The notes beneath the pieces were generated by a model, which saw only the letters and a program-made list of their open reading frames with translations, had not been told where the DNA came from and ran no database searches. Below, piece after piece: positions 1 to 6,028 of a stretch of DNA of 6,270 bases. Source of the DNA: Synechococcaceae bacterium WB4_1_0192 (lineage in GTDB: Bacteria; Cyanobacteriota; Cyanobacteriia; PCC-6307; Cyanobiaceae); assembly GCA_009926195.1 (NCBI GenBank), contig RFPK01000119.1:1-6270 (forward strand). The letters run 5' to 3'. How positions within the stretch are numbered: the first letter of the stretch is position 1; each line of letters opens with the position of its first letter. Position numbers and translations under genes: made by a program.

Positions 1-156
1 CGGCTTGCGCCGCTGGCAAAACCTACAGCATCGACTTCCGTCGGCCTTCGGTTCTCGCGGCTCGCACCGCCTGCCGAACCTACAGCACAGGCTCTCGCCC
101 TGCTCATGGTCCCTGCAACGCTCCCTCTCGGTTGCGCGCAGTCCAAAACCATAGCA
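1..156. repeat. Three degenerate copies of a ~30-base direct repeat
   Basis: Copies lie at 1-30, 58-87 and, more degenerate, 129-156. The first two align without gaps at 24 of 30 positions, start with CGGCT, and share the exact 3' core AACCTACAGCA (20-30 and 77-87). The third keeps CGG..TTGCGC and ends in AACCATAGCA, with a few small gaps. Copy starts are 57 and 71 bases apart. The bases between the copies are not conserved in an obvious way, although CGAC/GTCG at 32-43 can form a short hairpin. The first copy abuts the window edge, so the array may continue to the left. The unequal spacing and poor conservation do not fit CRISPR. It looks like an intergenic repeat family of unknown function. 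Confidence 0.5.
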
Positions 157-444
157 CCACTTCCCGCCAACCCGTCAAGCACCTGGATTCGGCTGCCCCA
201 AGGCACTGAGGATCGGGAGCGGCCGGCAGCCCCGGACCATGATCCGTCTGCTCCTTTCAAGCAGCAGCAGGCAACAGACAGGGGTACCAGCGGGCCTGTG
301 GAAGAGACATCCACCCCGGCCGGCAGCGACACCGCCAGGCCGGCCTGAGAGGGACCTGGCGGACCTGGAGGAATCCAGCCCTGGTTGGCGTCGCCCTGGA
401 CTGGCGTTGAGCCACTGCCGGCCCGACCATCAGGCATAGACAAC
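157..444. other. Gene-free stretch downstream of petD
   Basis: I find no convincing gene here on either strand. The open frames of 80 and 66 codons at 106-348 and 239-439 are low-complexity, match no family I know and have no ribosome binding site; they are what GC-rich DNA gives by chance. No tRNA-like cloverleaf or recognisable structural RNA is visible. Together with the repeats to its left, this makes about 440 bases without a gene before the petBD terminator, long for a compact picocyanobacterial genome. An unrecognised small RNA cannot be excluded. Confidence 0.5.
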
Positions 445-472
445 AAAAAACCCCGGCCTGAGCCGGGGTTTT
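445..472 (-). terminator. Intrinsic terminator of the petB-petD operon
   Basis: A perfect 11-base inverted repeat, AAAACCCCGGC (447-457) and GCCGGGGTTTT (462-472), encloses a 4-base loop. Read on the minus strand, the GC-rich stem is followed by TTTTTTGTTG, a classic factor-independent terminator. It lies 31 bases past the petD stop codon, the expected place for the end of the petBD transcript. Because the stem itself ends in TTTT on the plus strand, it may also stop transcription from the other side. Confidence 0.9.
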
Positions 473-503
473 GGGGTGAGCAGCAGCGATCGATCCGCTC
501 AGC

Positions 504-986
504 TCAGAACAGACCCAGCGTCAGCGACTTATCGATCGGCAGCGCCGCGCCAATGCCCAGGTAGATGGCGAACAGGGTGCCGAACAGGAAGGCGGCCATG
601 GCCACCGGGCGGCGGAACGGGTTCTGGAACTTGTTGAAGCTCTCGATGAACGGGATCAGCATCAGACCCAGGGGGATCATCGTCTGCAGAGCGATACCCA
701 GCAGCTTGTTGGGCACCACACGCAGAATCTGGAACACCGGGTAGAGGTACCACTCGGGCAGGATCTCGAGCGGCGTGGCGAAGGGATCCGCCTTGTCGCC
801 CAGCATGGCCGGATCAAGGACGGCCAGACCCACCACGCAGGCGATGGTGCCGAGGATCACCACCGGGAAGATGTAGAGGAGATCGTTCGGCCAGGCTGGC
901 TCACCGTAGTAGTTGTGGCCCATACCCTTGGCCAGCTTCGCCCGCAGCTTGGGATCGCTGAGGTCAGGCTTCTTGAGGATGTGCAT
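504..986 (-). CDS. petD: Cytochrome b6f complex subunit IV
   Basis: Subunit IV of the cytochrome b6f complex, a thylakoid membrane protein. With cytochrome b6 it forms the equivalent of mitochondrial cytochrome b and shapes the plastoquinol oxidation (Qp) site between photosystems II and I. The protein is 160 residues, the usual length. It starts MHILKKPDLSDP, as family members do, has the Qp-site PEWY motif at residues 77-80, and shows three hydrophobic segments at roughly 36-57, 94-114 and 127-149. ATG at 986 is chosen by homology; no Shine-Dalgarno is visible before it. It lies 125 bases downstream of petB on the same strand and ahead of a strong terminator, so it is the last gene of the petBD operon. 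Nothing in the protein looks unusual. Confidence 0.97.
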   Translation of the reverse strand: MHILKKPDLSDPKLRAKLAKGMGHNYYGEPAWPNDLLYIFPVVILGTIACVVGLAVLDPAMLGDKADPFATPLEILPEWYLYPVFQILRVVPNKLLGIALQTMIPLGLMLIPFIESFNKFQNPFRRPVAMAAFLFGTLFAIYLGIGAALPIDKSLTLGLF

Positions 987-1069
987 GAGGGGTGACCCGA
1001 TCAGGGGACCAGTGGAAGAAGGCTAGAAACCGACCCGGGCGTGGCGTCAGGGACGGGGAGAGAAGCTTG

Positions 1070-1095
1070 GGGGATCGCAACAAACCGCAATCCCC
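1070..1095 (-). other. Imperfect hairpin in the petB-petD spacer
   Basis: Arms at 1070-1078 and 1087-1095 pair in eight of nine positions (one C/A mismatch) around the 8-base loop AACAAACC. No T-tract follows on the minus strand, so it is unlikely to end transcription completely. In the petBD mRNA it could mark a processing or stability site that sets the petB to petD ratio, but this is inference from structure alone. The rest of the 125-base spacer (987-1111) shows no other clear element. Confidence 0.35.
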
Positions 1096-1111
1096 GGAGA
1101 GAAAGCCCCGA

Positions 1112-1792
1112 TCAGAGGGGACCGGAGATGCCCTGCTTGCGGATCATCAGGAAGTGGATCAGCATGAACACCGCCAGCAGCCAGGGCATCACGAAGGTGT
1201 GAAGGCTGTAGAAGCGGGTCAGGGTCGACTGGCCGACGGACTCACCACCGCGCAGCAGCTCGACCATGAAGTCGCCGACCACGGGCACTGCAGCCGGAAC
1301 ACCGGAGACGATCTTGACGGCCCAGTAGCCAAGCTGGTCCCAGGGGAGGGAGTAGCCGGTGACGCCGAAGGACACGGTGATCACGGCCATGGTGACGCCA
1401 GTGATCCAGGTGAGCTCGCGGGGACGCTTGAAGCCACCGGTGAGGTACACGCGGAACACGTGCAGGATCAGCATCAGCACCATCATCGAGGCGCTCCAGC
1501 GGTGGATGGAGCGGATCAGCCAGCCGAAGCTGACGTCGGTCATCAGGTACTGGACCGAGGCGTAGGCCTCAGCCACGGTCGGCTTGTAATAGAAGGTCAT
1601 CGCGAAGCCGGTCGCGAACTGGATCAGGAAGCAGACCAGCGTGATGCCGCCCAGGCAATAGAAGATGTTGACGTGGGGCGGCACGTACTTGGAGGCGACG
1701 TCGTCGACGATCTCCTGGATGTCGAGGCGCTCGTTGAACCAGTCGTAAACGGGCGAGGACTTTCCGCCGGCGGCGGGGGAGGAGTTCGCCAT
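1112..1792 (-). CDS. petB: Cytochrome b6
   Basis: Cytochrome b6, the haem-carrying core of the thylakoid b6f complex, moves electrons from plastoquinol across the membrane for cyclic and linear photosynthetic electron flow. The four haem b ligands are present as His97, His111, His198 and His213 (spinach 86, 100, 187, 202), and Cys46 matches Cys35, which binds haem c(i)/c(n). Four membrane helices are clear. It ends GISGPL as expected. At 226 residues it is longer than the usual 215-218. The N-terminus reads MANSSP, then eight extra residues (AAGGKSSP), then the normal VYDWF, with SSP present on both sides. The ATG at 1792 fits the family start; upstream is CCTCCTC, with no Shine-Dalgarno. First gene of the petBD operon, divergent from the ctpA-like gene only 17 bases away. 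Confidence 0.97.
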   Translation of the reverse strand: MANSSPAAGGKSSPVYDWFNERLDIQEIVDDVASKYVPPHVNIFYCLGGITLVCFLIQFATGFAMTFYYKPTVAEAYASVQYLMTDVSFGWLIRSIHRWSASMMVLMLILHVFRVYLTGGFKRPRELTWITGVTMAVITVSFGVTGYSLPWDQLGYWAVKIVSGVPAAVPVVGDFMVELLRGGESVGQSTLTRFYSLHTFVMPWLLAVFMLIHFLMIRKQGISGPL

Positions 1793-1797
1793 GCAGC

Positions 1798-1804
1798 GAG
1801 GAGG
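1798..1804 (+). promoter_or_regulatory. Ribosome binding site deciding a TTG start for the ctpA-like gene
   Basis: GAGGAGG sits five bases before TTG at 1810-1812. It is the strongest Shine-Dalgarno in the window and the main reason to start the ctpA-like gene at a rare TTG. The caution is that the same bases form the petB 5' leader on the other strand, so the match may be accidental. Confidence 0.45.
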
Positions 1805-1809
1805 TTTGG

Positions 1810-2868
1810 TTGGCAGAGTCTACCGATGCCATCGGACCCCCCGTGACAGCAGCGTCGCCGTTCGTCAAGTCAGCCGCGGCGCCCCCTGCCGGGAGCCCGC
1901 CAGGTCAGTGGTCGCGGCAGGCACCCGACCAGGGCCAGATCCGACGGCCCGGAACGGCGATCACCTCGCGGCTGGTGGGAACGAAGCCCGAAATCGACAG
2001 CGGAACGGTCGTGGTGATCGCCCCCCTGGAAGGCTCACCGGCCGCGGAGGCCGGCATCGCCACCGGCTGGGAGTTGCTGCGGGTGGATGGCCTGCCAACG
2101 CAGGAGCTCGGCCTGGAAGCGACGGCGTCCCGGCTGCGGGGCGCAGCCGGGACGCGGGTGCTGCTGGAGCTGCAACCTCCCCAGGGTCAGCCGCAGGAGC
2201 TGGAACTGAGCCGCCGGCAGGTGGATCTCCAACCGGTGCGCAGCCGGGTGATCGAACGGGCCGGCCAACGCTTCGGCTACCTGCGGATCACCCAGTTCGC
2301 CGAACCGGTGCCGGCGGCCGTGGCCGTGGCGCTGCAGGAGCTGCAGCAGCAGGAGATCACCGGACTGGTGCTCGATCTGCGCAACAACTCCGGCGGACTG
2401 GTGAGCGCCGGCCTGGCCGTAGCCAACGATTTGCTGAGCAGCGCTCCCATTGTGGAAACGATGAACCGCGATGGCTTCGCCGATGCCCAGCAGGCCGGCC
2501 CTGGCAGCCTCTACGCCGGGCCGATGGTGACACTGGTGAACGGCGGCACCGCCAGCGCCAGCGAAATCCTGGCCGGGGCCCTGCAGGACGACGCCCGCTC
2601 CCCCCTGCTGGGCGGTCGCACCTTCGGCAAGGGACTGATCCAGACCCTGATCGGCCTCGGCGGTGACGGCAGCGGTCTGGCGGTGACGGTGGCCCGTTAC
2701 GTGACCCCCAGCGGCCGGGACATCCAGAACCTCGGCATCGAGCCGGAGCGACCGCTGGGGGCACCGGAACCGCTCAACCCAGGCGGTGCCGATGACAGCT
2801 GGCTGGAGTCGGCCCTGACCATGCTGGCGGAACGGACGACAACCCAGGAGGCTGGGGCCGAAGCCTGA
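1810..2868 (+). CDS. ctpA: CtpA-like S41 carboxyl-terminal processing protease, N-terminally truncated
   Basis: CtpA is a serine protease that removes the C-terminal tail of photosystem II protein D1 in the thylakoid lumen. This 352-residue protein has a PDZ domain at about 65-125 (VVVIAPLEGSPAAEAG) and the S41 core at about 150-310. The core holds DLRNNSGGL at 189-197, the catalytic serine at 249 in GTASASE and the catalytic lysine at 274 in FGKG, the normal 25 residues apart. What is missing is the front. Usual CtpA proteins of about 420-450 residues have a signal peptide and a helical domain before the PDZ. Here residues 1-55 are a Pro/Ala-rich stretch with no hydrophobic segment and no likeness to CtpA, and no other frame upstream supplies the lost part. 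As read, it would stay in the cytoplasm; it may be a decaying gene. Start uncertain (TTG, good Shine-Dalgarno). First gene of an operon with the HD and minC genes. Confidence 0.8.
   Translation: MAESTDAIGPPVTAASPFVKSAAAPPAGSPPGQWSRQAPDQGQIRRPGTAITSRLVGTKPEIDSGTVVVIAPLEGSPAAEAGIATGWELLRVDGLPTQELGLEATASRLRGAAGTRVLLELQPPQGQPQELELSRRQVDLQPVRSRVIERAGQRFGYLRITQFAEPVPAAVAVALQELQQQEITGLVLDLRNNSGGLVSAGLAVANDLLSSAPIVETMNRDGFADAQQAGPGSLYAGPMVTLVNGGTASASEILAGALQDDARSPLLGGRTFGKGLIQTLIGLGGDGSGLAVTVARYVTPSGRDIQNLGIEPERPLGAPEPLNPGGADDSWLESALTMLAERTTTQEAGAEA
1817..1822 (-). promoter_or_regulatory. Possible -10 element for petB
   Basis: On the minus strand, GGTAGACT lies 24 bases before the petB ATG; TAGACT matches the TATAAT consensus at four of six positions. 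No good -35 box lies 16-18 bases upstream of it. A TTGACG lies further away, but its spacing (about 40 bases) is wrong. This would place the petB promoter inside the 5' end of the ctpA-like reading frame, which is where it must be if petB has its own promoter. Weak candidate. Confidence 0.25.
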
Positions 2869-4130
2869 TGAGCCAGCGCACCTATCACGACCCGCTCCAT
2901 GGGGCGATCAGCCTCGATCGCGACCTGGCGGCAGAAGCGCTGGTGATCGATCTGATCGATACGGCGCCGTTTCAACGGCTGCGGCGCATCCGTCAGCTGG
3001 GACCAGCCTTCCTCACCTTCCATGGGGCGGAATCCAGTCGCTTCACCCATTCCCTCGGGGTGCTGCACCTGGCGCGTCAGGCCCTGAGCGGGCTGGTGCG
3101 CCAGGCGCCGCAGCTGGAGCAGCAGCAGGGCTTGCTCTACGCCGCGGCCCTGCTGCACGACGTGGGGCATGCCCCCTACAGCCATTCGGGCGAGGAGATG
3201 TTCGGGCTTCGCCACGAGAGCTGGTCCGGGCGCCTGATCCGCGAGCATCCCGCCCTTCACGATCGCCTCGAGACCTTCGCTGCCGGTACCGCCGCGGCCG
3301 TGGCCGACCTGCTCGAACACGGTCACTGCAAGGCCGCCGCCATCAAGGCGCTGGTGAGCAGTCAGCTCGACTGCGACCGTCTCGACTATCTGCTGCGCGA
3401 CAGCTACAGCACGGGCGCCAGCTACGGCAGGCTGGACCGGGAGCGGATCCTGGCGAGCCTCACCCTGGCCCCCGATGGCTGCCTGGCCGTGCACCCCAAG
3501 GGTCTGATGGCGGTGGAGCACTACCTGGTGGTGCGCAACCTGATGTACCGCAGCGTCTACAACCACCGGCTCAACGTGGTGTGCAACTGGCTGCTCAGCC
3601 AGGCGATCGCCACGGCCCGGCGGCTCGGGCCACGGCAGGTGTGGGCCGATGCGGCCATGGCCCGCTGGTTATGGGAACCGCAGGAGCTCGACATCGACAC
3701 CTTCCTCGCCAACGACGACATCCGCTGCGGTTACCACCTGCAGCGCTGGCGCGAGGATGGACCGTCCGGCCTGCAGGAGCTCTGCCGCCGACTGCTGGAG
3801 CGACAGCTGCTCAAGGCCAGCGATGTGAGCGCCCTGACACCGGAGGTCCGCCTGAAGCTGCTGGCCCAGGCGCGGTCGCTGGCGGCGGCGCAGGGCTTGC
3901 AACCAGACCTCTGCTGCGGACTGCATCAGCAGCAGAACCGTGGCTATCACCCCTACAAGGGCGGCCTGCGCCTCTGGGACGGCCAGCGGCTGCAGGCCCT
4001 GGAGCAGCGCTCGGCCCTGGTGCGCAGCCTGATCGAGCCGACCGAGACCGCCTGGCTGATCCACCCGGCCGAAGTGCGCACGGAGCTGCAGCAACGGCTG
4101 ACGCTGGAAGCCGGCGCAGGCCCTGCCTAG
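2868..4130 (+). CDS. HD-domain phosphohydrolase (dGTPase/SAMHD1-like, COG1078 type)
   Basis: A 420-residue protein of the HD superfamily related to dNTP triphosphohydrolases; its relatives hydrolyse nucleotides using a metal held by an H...HD...D set. Those residues are visible: His61 in RFTHSLGV, His97-Asp98 in LLHDVGHAPYSH and Asp170 in SSQLDCDRLDYLLRDS. The family's N-terminal DPLHG (8-12) and QRLRRIRQLG (36-45) are also present. The length fits and the protein looks intact. The C-terminal half, beyond about residue 215, is less typical and shows no motif I can name. The ATG overlaps the TGA of the ctpA-like gene by one base, so translation is probably coupled; AGGAGG at 2846-2851 is rather far upstream. 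minC follows after 10 bases. The true substrate is unknown; a role in nucleotide control beside cell-division genes would be a guess. Confidence 0.9.
   Translation: MSQRTYHDPLHGAISLDRDLAAEALVIDLIDTAPFQRLRRIRQLGPAFLTFHGAESSRFTHSLGVLHLARQALSGLVRQAPQLEQQQGLLYAAALLHDVGHAPYSHSGEEMFGLRHESWSGRLIREHPALHDRLETFAAGTAAAVADLLEHGHCKAAAIKALVSSQLDCDRLDYLLRDSYSTGASYGRLDRERILASLTLAPDGCLAVHPKGLMAVEHYLVVRNLMYRSVYNHRLNVVCNWLLSQAIATARRLGPRQVWADAAMARWLWEPQELDIDTFLANDDIRCGYHLQRWREDGPSGLQELCRRLLERQLLKASDVSALTPEVRLKLLAQARSLAAAQGLQPDLCCGLHQQQNRGYHPYKGGLRLWDGQRLQALEQRSALVRSLIEPTETAWLIHPAEVRTELQQRLTLEAGAGPA
3603..3610. repeat. Single HIP1 octamer
   Basis: One copy of GCGATCGC, the highly iterated palindrome of many cyanobacteria, lies inside the HD gene. 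I saw no other perfect copy in the window. One copy in 6.3 kb is not an enrichment; most picocyanobacteria are poor in HIP1, which agrees with the assignment made from the genes. Confidence 0.6.
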
Positions 4131-4140
4131 CCTTGTCGCC

Positions 4141-4848
4141 ATGGCCCACTCCTCGCTGCCGCACCGCTTCCGCCTCAGGCCGCTGGCCGAGGCCGTGGCC
4201 TCACCCCTGGAGGAGGTCCAGCACCAGCTGGCCGGCGGACCACCGAGCGGATTGGCCGTTCTGGACAGTGCCGACCGGCCCCTGACACTGCCTGAGCTGC
4301 AGGCCATTCAGCGGCAACTGGCGGCGGCGGGCCTGGAGCTGCAGGCCCTGGAGGCCGAGGAACCACTGAGCCTGGTGCCGGCGGCGGTGCTGGGCCTGAG
4401 CACCAGCCTGCACGACACCACTGAGTCCGAGGGGCCGCAGTTTGGCGACACGACGGCGGCCGCTGCGGATGGGACAGCGCAGGCGGCCGTGGAAGCCCCG
4501 GCGGAGCTGAGCATCCACCGGGGCACCCTGCGGGCCGGCGACCACGTGCAGGTGGAGGGATCGCTGCTGGTGCTCGGGGATGTGAACCCGGGCGCCCGGG
4601 TCAGCGCCGGCGGGGACGTGCGGATCTGGGGAAGGCTGCGGGGCGTGGCCCATGCCGGCTACCGAGGCGACCGCACGGCCCGGATCGTGGCGCTGCAGCT
4701 GCGGCCCGTGCAACTACGGATCGCCGAGGCAGTGGCGCGAGGCCCTGAGGATCTGCCGCCAGCGGGTTTCTGCGAGGAAGCGGTGCTGGTGGGGGGAACG
4801 ATCGCGATCCGACCTGCGGAACCGAGCTGGCCCCAGGGCCTGGGCTGA
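4141..4848 (+). CDS. minC: Septum site-determining protein MinC
   Basis: MinC blocks FtsZ assembly away from mid-cell; MinD recruits it to the membrane, and MinE shifts the pair along the cell. The 235-residue protein ends in a recognisable MinC C-terminal beta-helix domain (about 124-200): HRGTLRAGDHV, then the glycine-rich turns GDVNPGARVSAGGDVRIWG, then LRGVAHAGYRGD and RIVALQLRP, the region that binds MinD and FtsZ. The N-terminal part (1-80) is weakly conserved, as is common in cyanobacteria, and an Ala/Thr-rich linker spans 90-120. The ATG comes 10 bases after the HD gene stop, without a Shine-Dalgarno. The odd point is the context: minD and minE, normally next to minC, are not here. 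After 23 bases the chr operon converges on it, and no clear terminator lies between. Confidence 0.9.
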   Translation: MAHSSLPHRFRLRPLAEAVASPLEEVQHQLAGGPPSGLAVLDSADRPLTLPELQAIQRQLAAAGLELQALEAEEPLSLVPAAVLGLSTSLHDTTESEGPQFGDTTAAAADGTAQAAVEAPAELSIHRGTLRAGDHVQVEGSLLVLGDVNPGARVSAGGDVRIWGRLRGVAHAGYRGDRTARIVALQLRPVQLRIAEAVARGPEDLPPAGFCEEAVLVGGTIAIRPAEPSWPQGLG

Positions 4849-4871
4849 GCGGGACAGGCCTGGCAGGGCCC

Positions 4872-5492
4872 TCAGCGATTCACCAGACCAAGCCCCCCCA
4901 GCAGCGCAGCCACAGCCATGAACCAGAGGGGAGGGATCCTGCTGCGCAGCATCAGCACACACACCACAGCCGATACCGCGTAGGCGGGGGTGTCGTGGTC
5001 GGAGATGCGCAGGATCTTCAGGCCTACGGCGAACAGGATGCCGAGGGTGATCGGCCCCAGACCCCGCTCGAAGGCCACGCGCCAGGCGGAATCACGCCAG
5101 CGGTTCCAGCTGATTGAAGCCACCACCATCACCACGGTGGAGGGCAGCAGAATCGCCACCTCCGCGCCGACGCCGCTGACGAGACCCCAGAGCGGGCCCT
5201 CGCGGATGGCGGCCCCCATGCCGAGCAGACCCACCAGCATCGAACTGGGCCCCGGAGCAGCCTCGGCGATGGCGTAGAGGTCGGCGAACTGGCGCGAGTT
5301 GAGCCAGCAGTACTGATCAACCGCCATCTGGTGGTACTCGCTGAGCAGGGTGTTGCCACCGCCCAGGGAGAACAGCGACAGGCTGAGGAAATCCCAGATC
5401 ACGGCCAGCAGGTTGCGCCAGTCGCCGAGGGACACGGGCTGACAGTGGGCGGCCGCGCTGGCGAGCACGGGCAGGGGGAGGAAGGCGCTCAT
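4872..5492 (-). CDS. chrA: Chromate transporter (CHR) subunit, second half
   Basis: A 206-residue single-domain member of the CHR (ChrA) family of membrane transporters, whose studied members expel chromate driven by the proton gradient. CHR motifs are clear: LFSLGGGNTLLSEYH at about 40-54 and AIAEAAPGPSSMLVGLLG at 74-91, followed by hydrophobic segments to the C-terminus. Its ATG overlaps the stop of the upstream CHR gene by four bases (ATGA at 5492-5489), and no Shine-Dalgarno precedes it, so translation is probably coupled. Paired half-size CHR proteins are thought to insert with opposite topology and act together, doing the job of the two-domain ChrA. The first 20 residues are hydrophobic and lie before the usual domain. 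Whether the substrate is chromate, sulphate or another anion cannot be told from sequence. Last gene of its operon. Confidence 0.88.
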   Translation of the reverse strand: MSAFLPLPVLASAAAHCQPVSLGDWRNLLAVIWDFLSLSLFSLGGGNTLLSEYHQMAVDQYCWLNSRQFADLYAIAEAAPGPSSMLVGLLGMGAAIREGPLWGLVSGVGAEVAILLPSTVVMVVASISWNRWRDSAWRVAFERGLGPITLGILFAVGLKILRISDHDTPAYAVSAVVCVLMLRSRIPPLWFMAVAALLGGLGLVNR

Positions 5493-6028
5493 CGCTGCCG
5501 CGGCCAGTACCAGGCCATCGCCAGGGGCCCGAGCACCAGCACCAGGGGGATCAGGCGCACGTGGAAGACCGTCATCGCCAGGAAGCTGACGGCCGCCAGC
5601 AGCAGCGCCATGGGATCACGGCTGTAGGCCCCGACCAGCTTGAAACCCATCGAGATGGCCATGCCGGCGGAAGCGGTGATCACGCCGGCGAGCAGGCGAT
5701 CGACCGCCGGCAGCATGTGCAGCTGGTAGTAGGCGAGCCCGAGCAGCAGCAGCAGGCTGAAGGGAATCAGCAGCAGCCCGGCGATGGCGATCAACGCGCC
5801 GCTGAGGCCGTGGAAGCGGCTGCCGATGTAGACGGCCATGTTGACCTGATTCGGGCCTGGAAACAGGCGCGCCACGGTGAGGCCGGTGAGGAACTCAGCC
5901 TGGTTCAGCCAGCGCCGCTCCTCGACGACGATGCGTTCGCTCCAGGCCGAAAGCCCGCCCCCGAAGGAGGAAAGGGCCACCTGCTGCATGCCGAGGAACA
6001 GCTCCCGGTGGCTGGGGGGCGCTCCCAT
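5489..6028 (-). CDS. chrA: Chromate transporter (CHR) subunit, first half
   Basis: A 179-residue single-domain CHR transporter, partner of the gene just downstream. It carries the N-terminal-half signature: SSFGGGLSAWSE at about 20-31, then ERRWLNQAEFLTGLTVARLF running into PGPNQVNMAVYIG at 57-69. Strongly hydrophobic segments follow at about 74-102, 112-133 and 138-175. The two proteins line up motif for motif (FGGG with LGGG, FPGPNQ with APGPSS), as expected for halves that arose by duplication. The ATG at 6028 overlaps the stop codon of the upstream partial gene by one base, and no Shine-Dalgarno is visible. With the next gene it forms a translationally coupled pair. It probably works in the plasma membrane as chromate or anion efflux; the substrate is not shown by the sequence. 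Confidence 0.88.
   Translation of the reverse strand: MGAPPSHRELFLGMQQVALSSFGGGLSAWSERIVVEERRWLNQAEFLTGLTVARLFPGPNQVNMAVYIGSRFHGLSGALIAIAGLLLIPFSLLLLLGLAYYQLHMLPAVDRLLAGVITASAGMAISMGFKLVGAYSRDPMALLLAAVSFLAMTVFHVRLIPLVLVLGPLAMAWYWPRQR

Noticed and set aside
1..156. Possible CRISPR array
   Set aside because: Copies differ at many positions, starts are 57 and 71 bases apart, and there is no cas gene in the window.
992..1846. 284-codon plus-strand open frame opposite petB
   Set aside because: It is antisense to petB, a certain gene, and its sequence is a His/Asp/Gly/Glu-rich low-complexity shadow typical of the reverse of GC-rich codons.
1791..2666. Alternative plus-strand frame that might carry the missing ctpA N-terminus by frameshift
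   Set aside because: Its translation over 1791-2000 is Arg/Gly/Pro-rich with no signal peptide and no CtpA likeness, so a simple frameshift does not explain the missing front.
2697..3566. 289-codon minus-strand open frame opposite the ctpA/HD junction
   Set aside because: It overlaps two well-supported genes on the other strand, has no recognisable motif and reads as GC-rich shadow.
3581..4285. Long plus-strand frame of 234 codons within the HD gene
   Set aside because: Out of frame with the HD and minC genes; Arg/Pro/Ala-rich composition with no domain.
4849..4871. Possible terminator between minC and the chr operon
   Set aside because: Only a weak stem of about five pairs with a bulge can be drawn and there is no T-tract on either strand.
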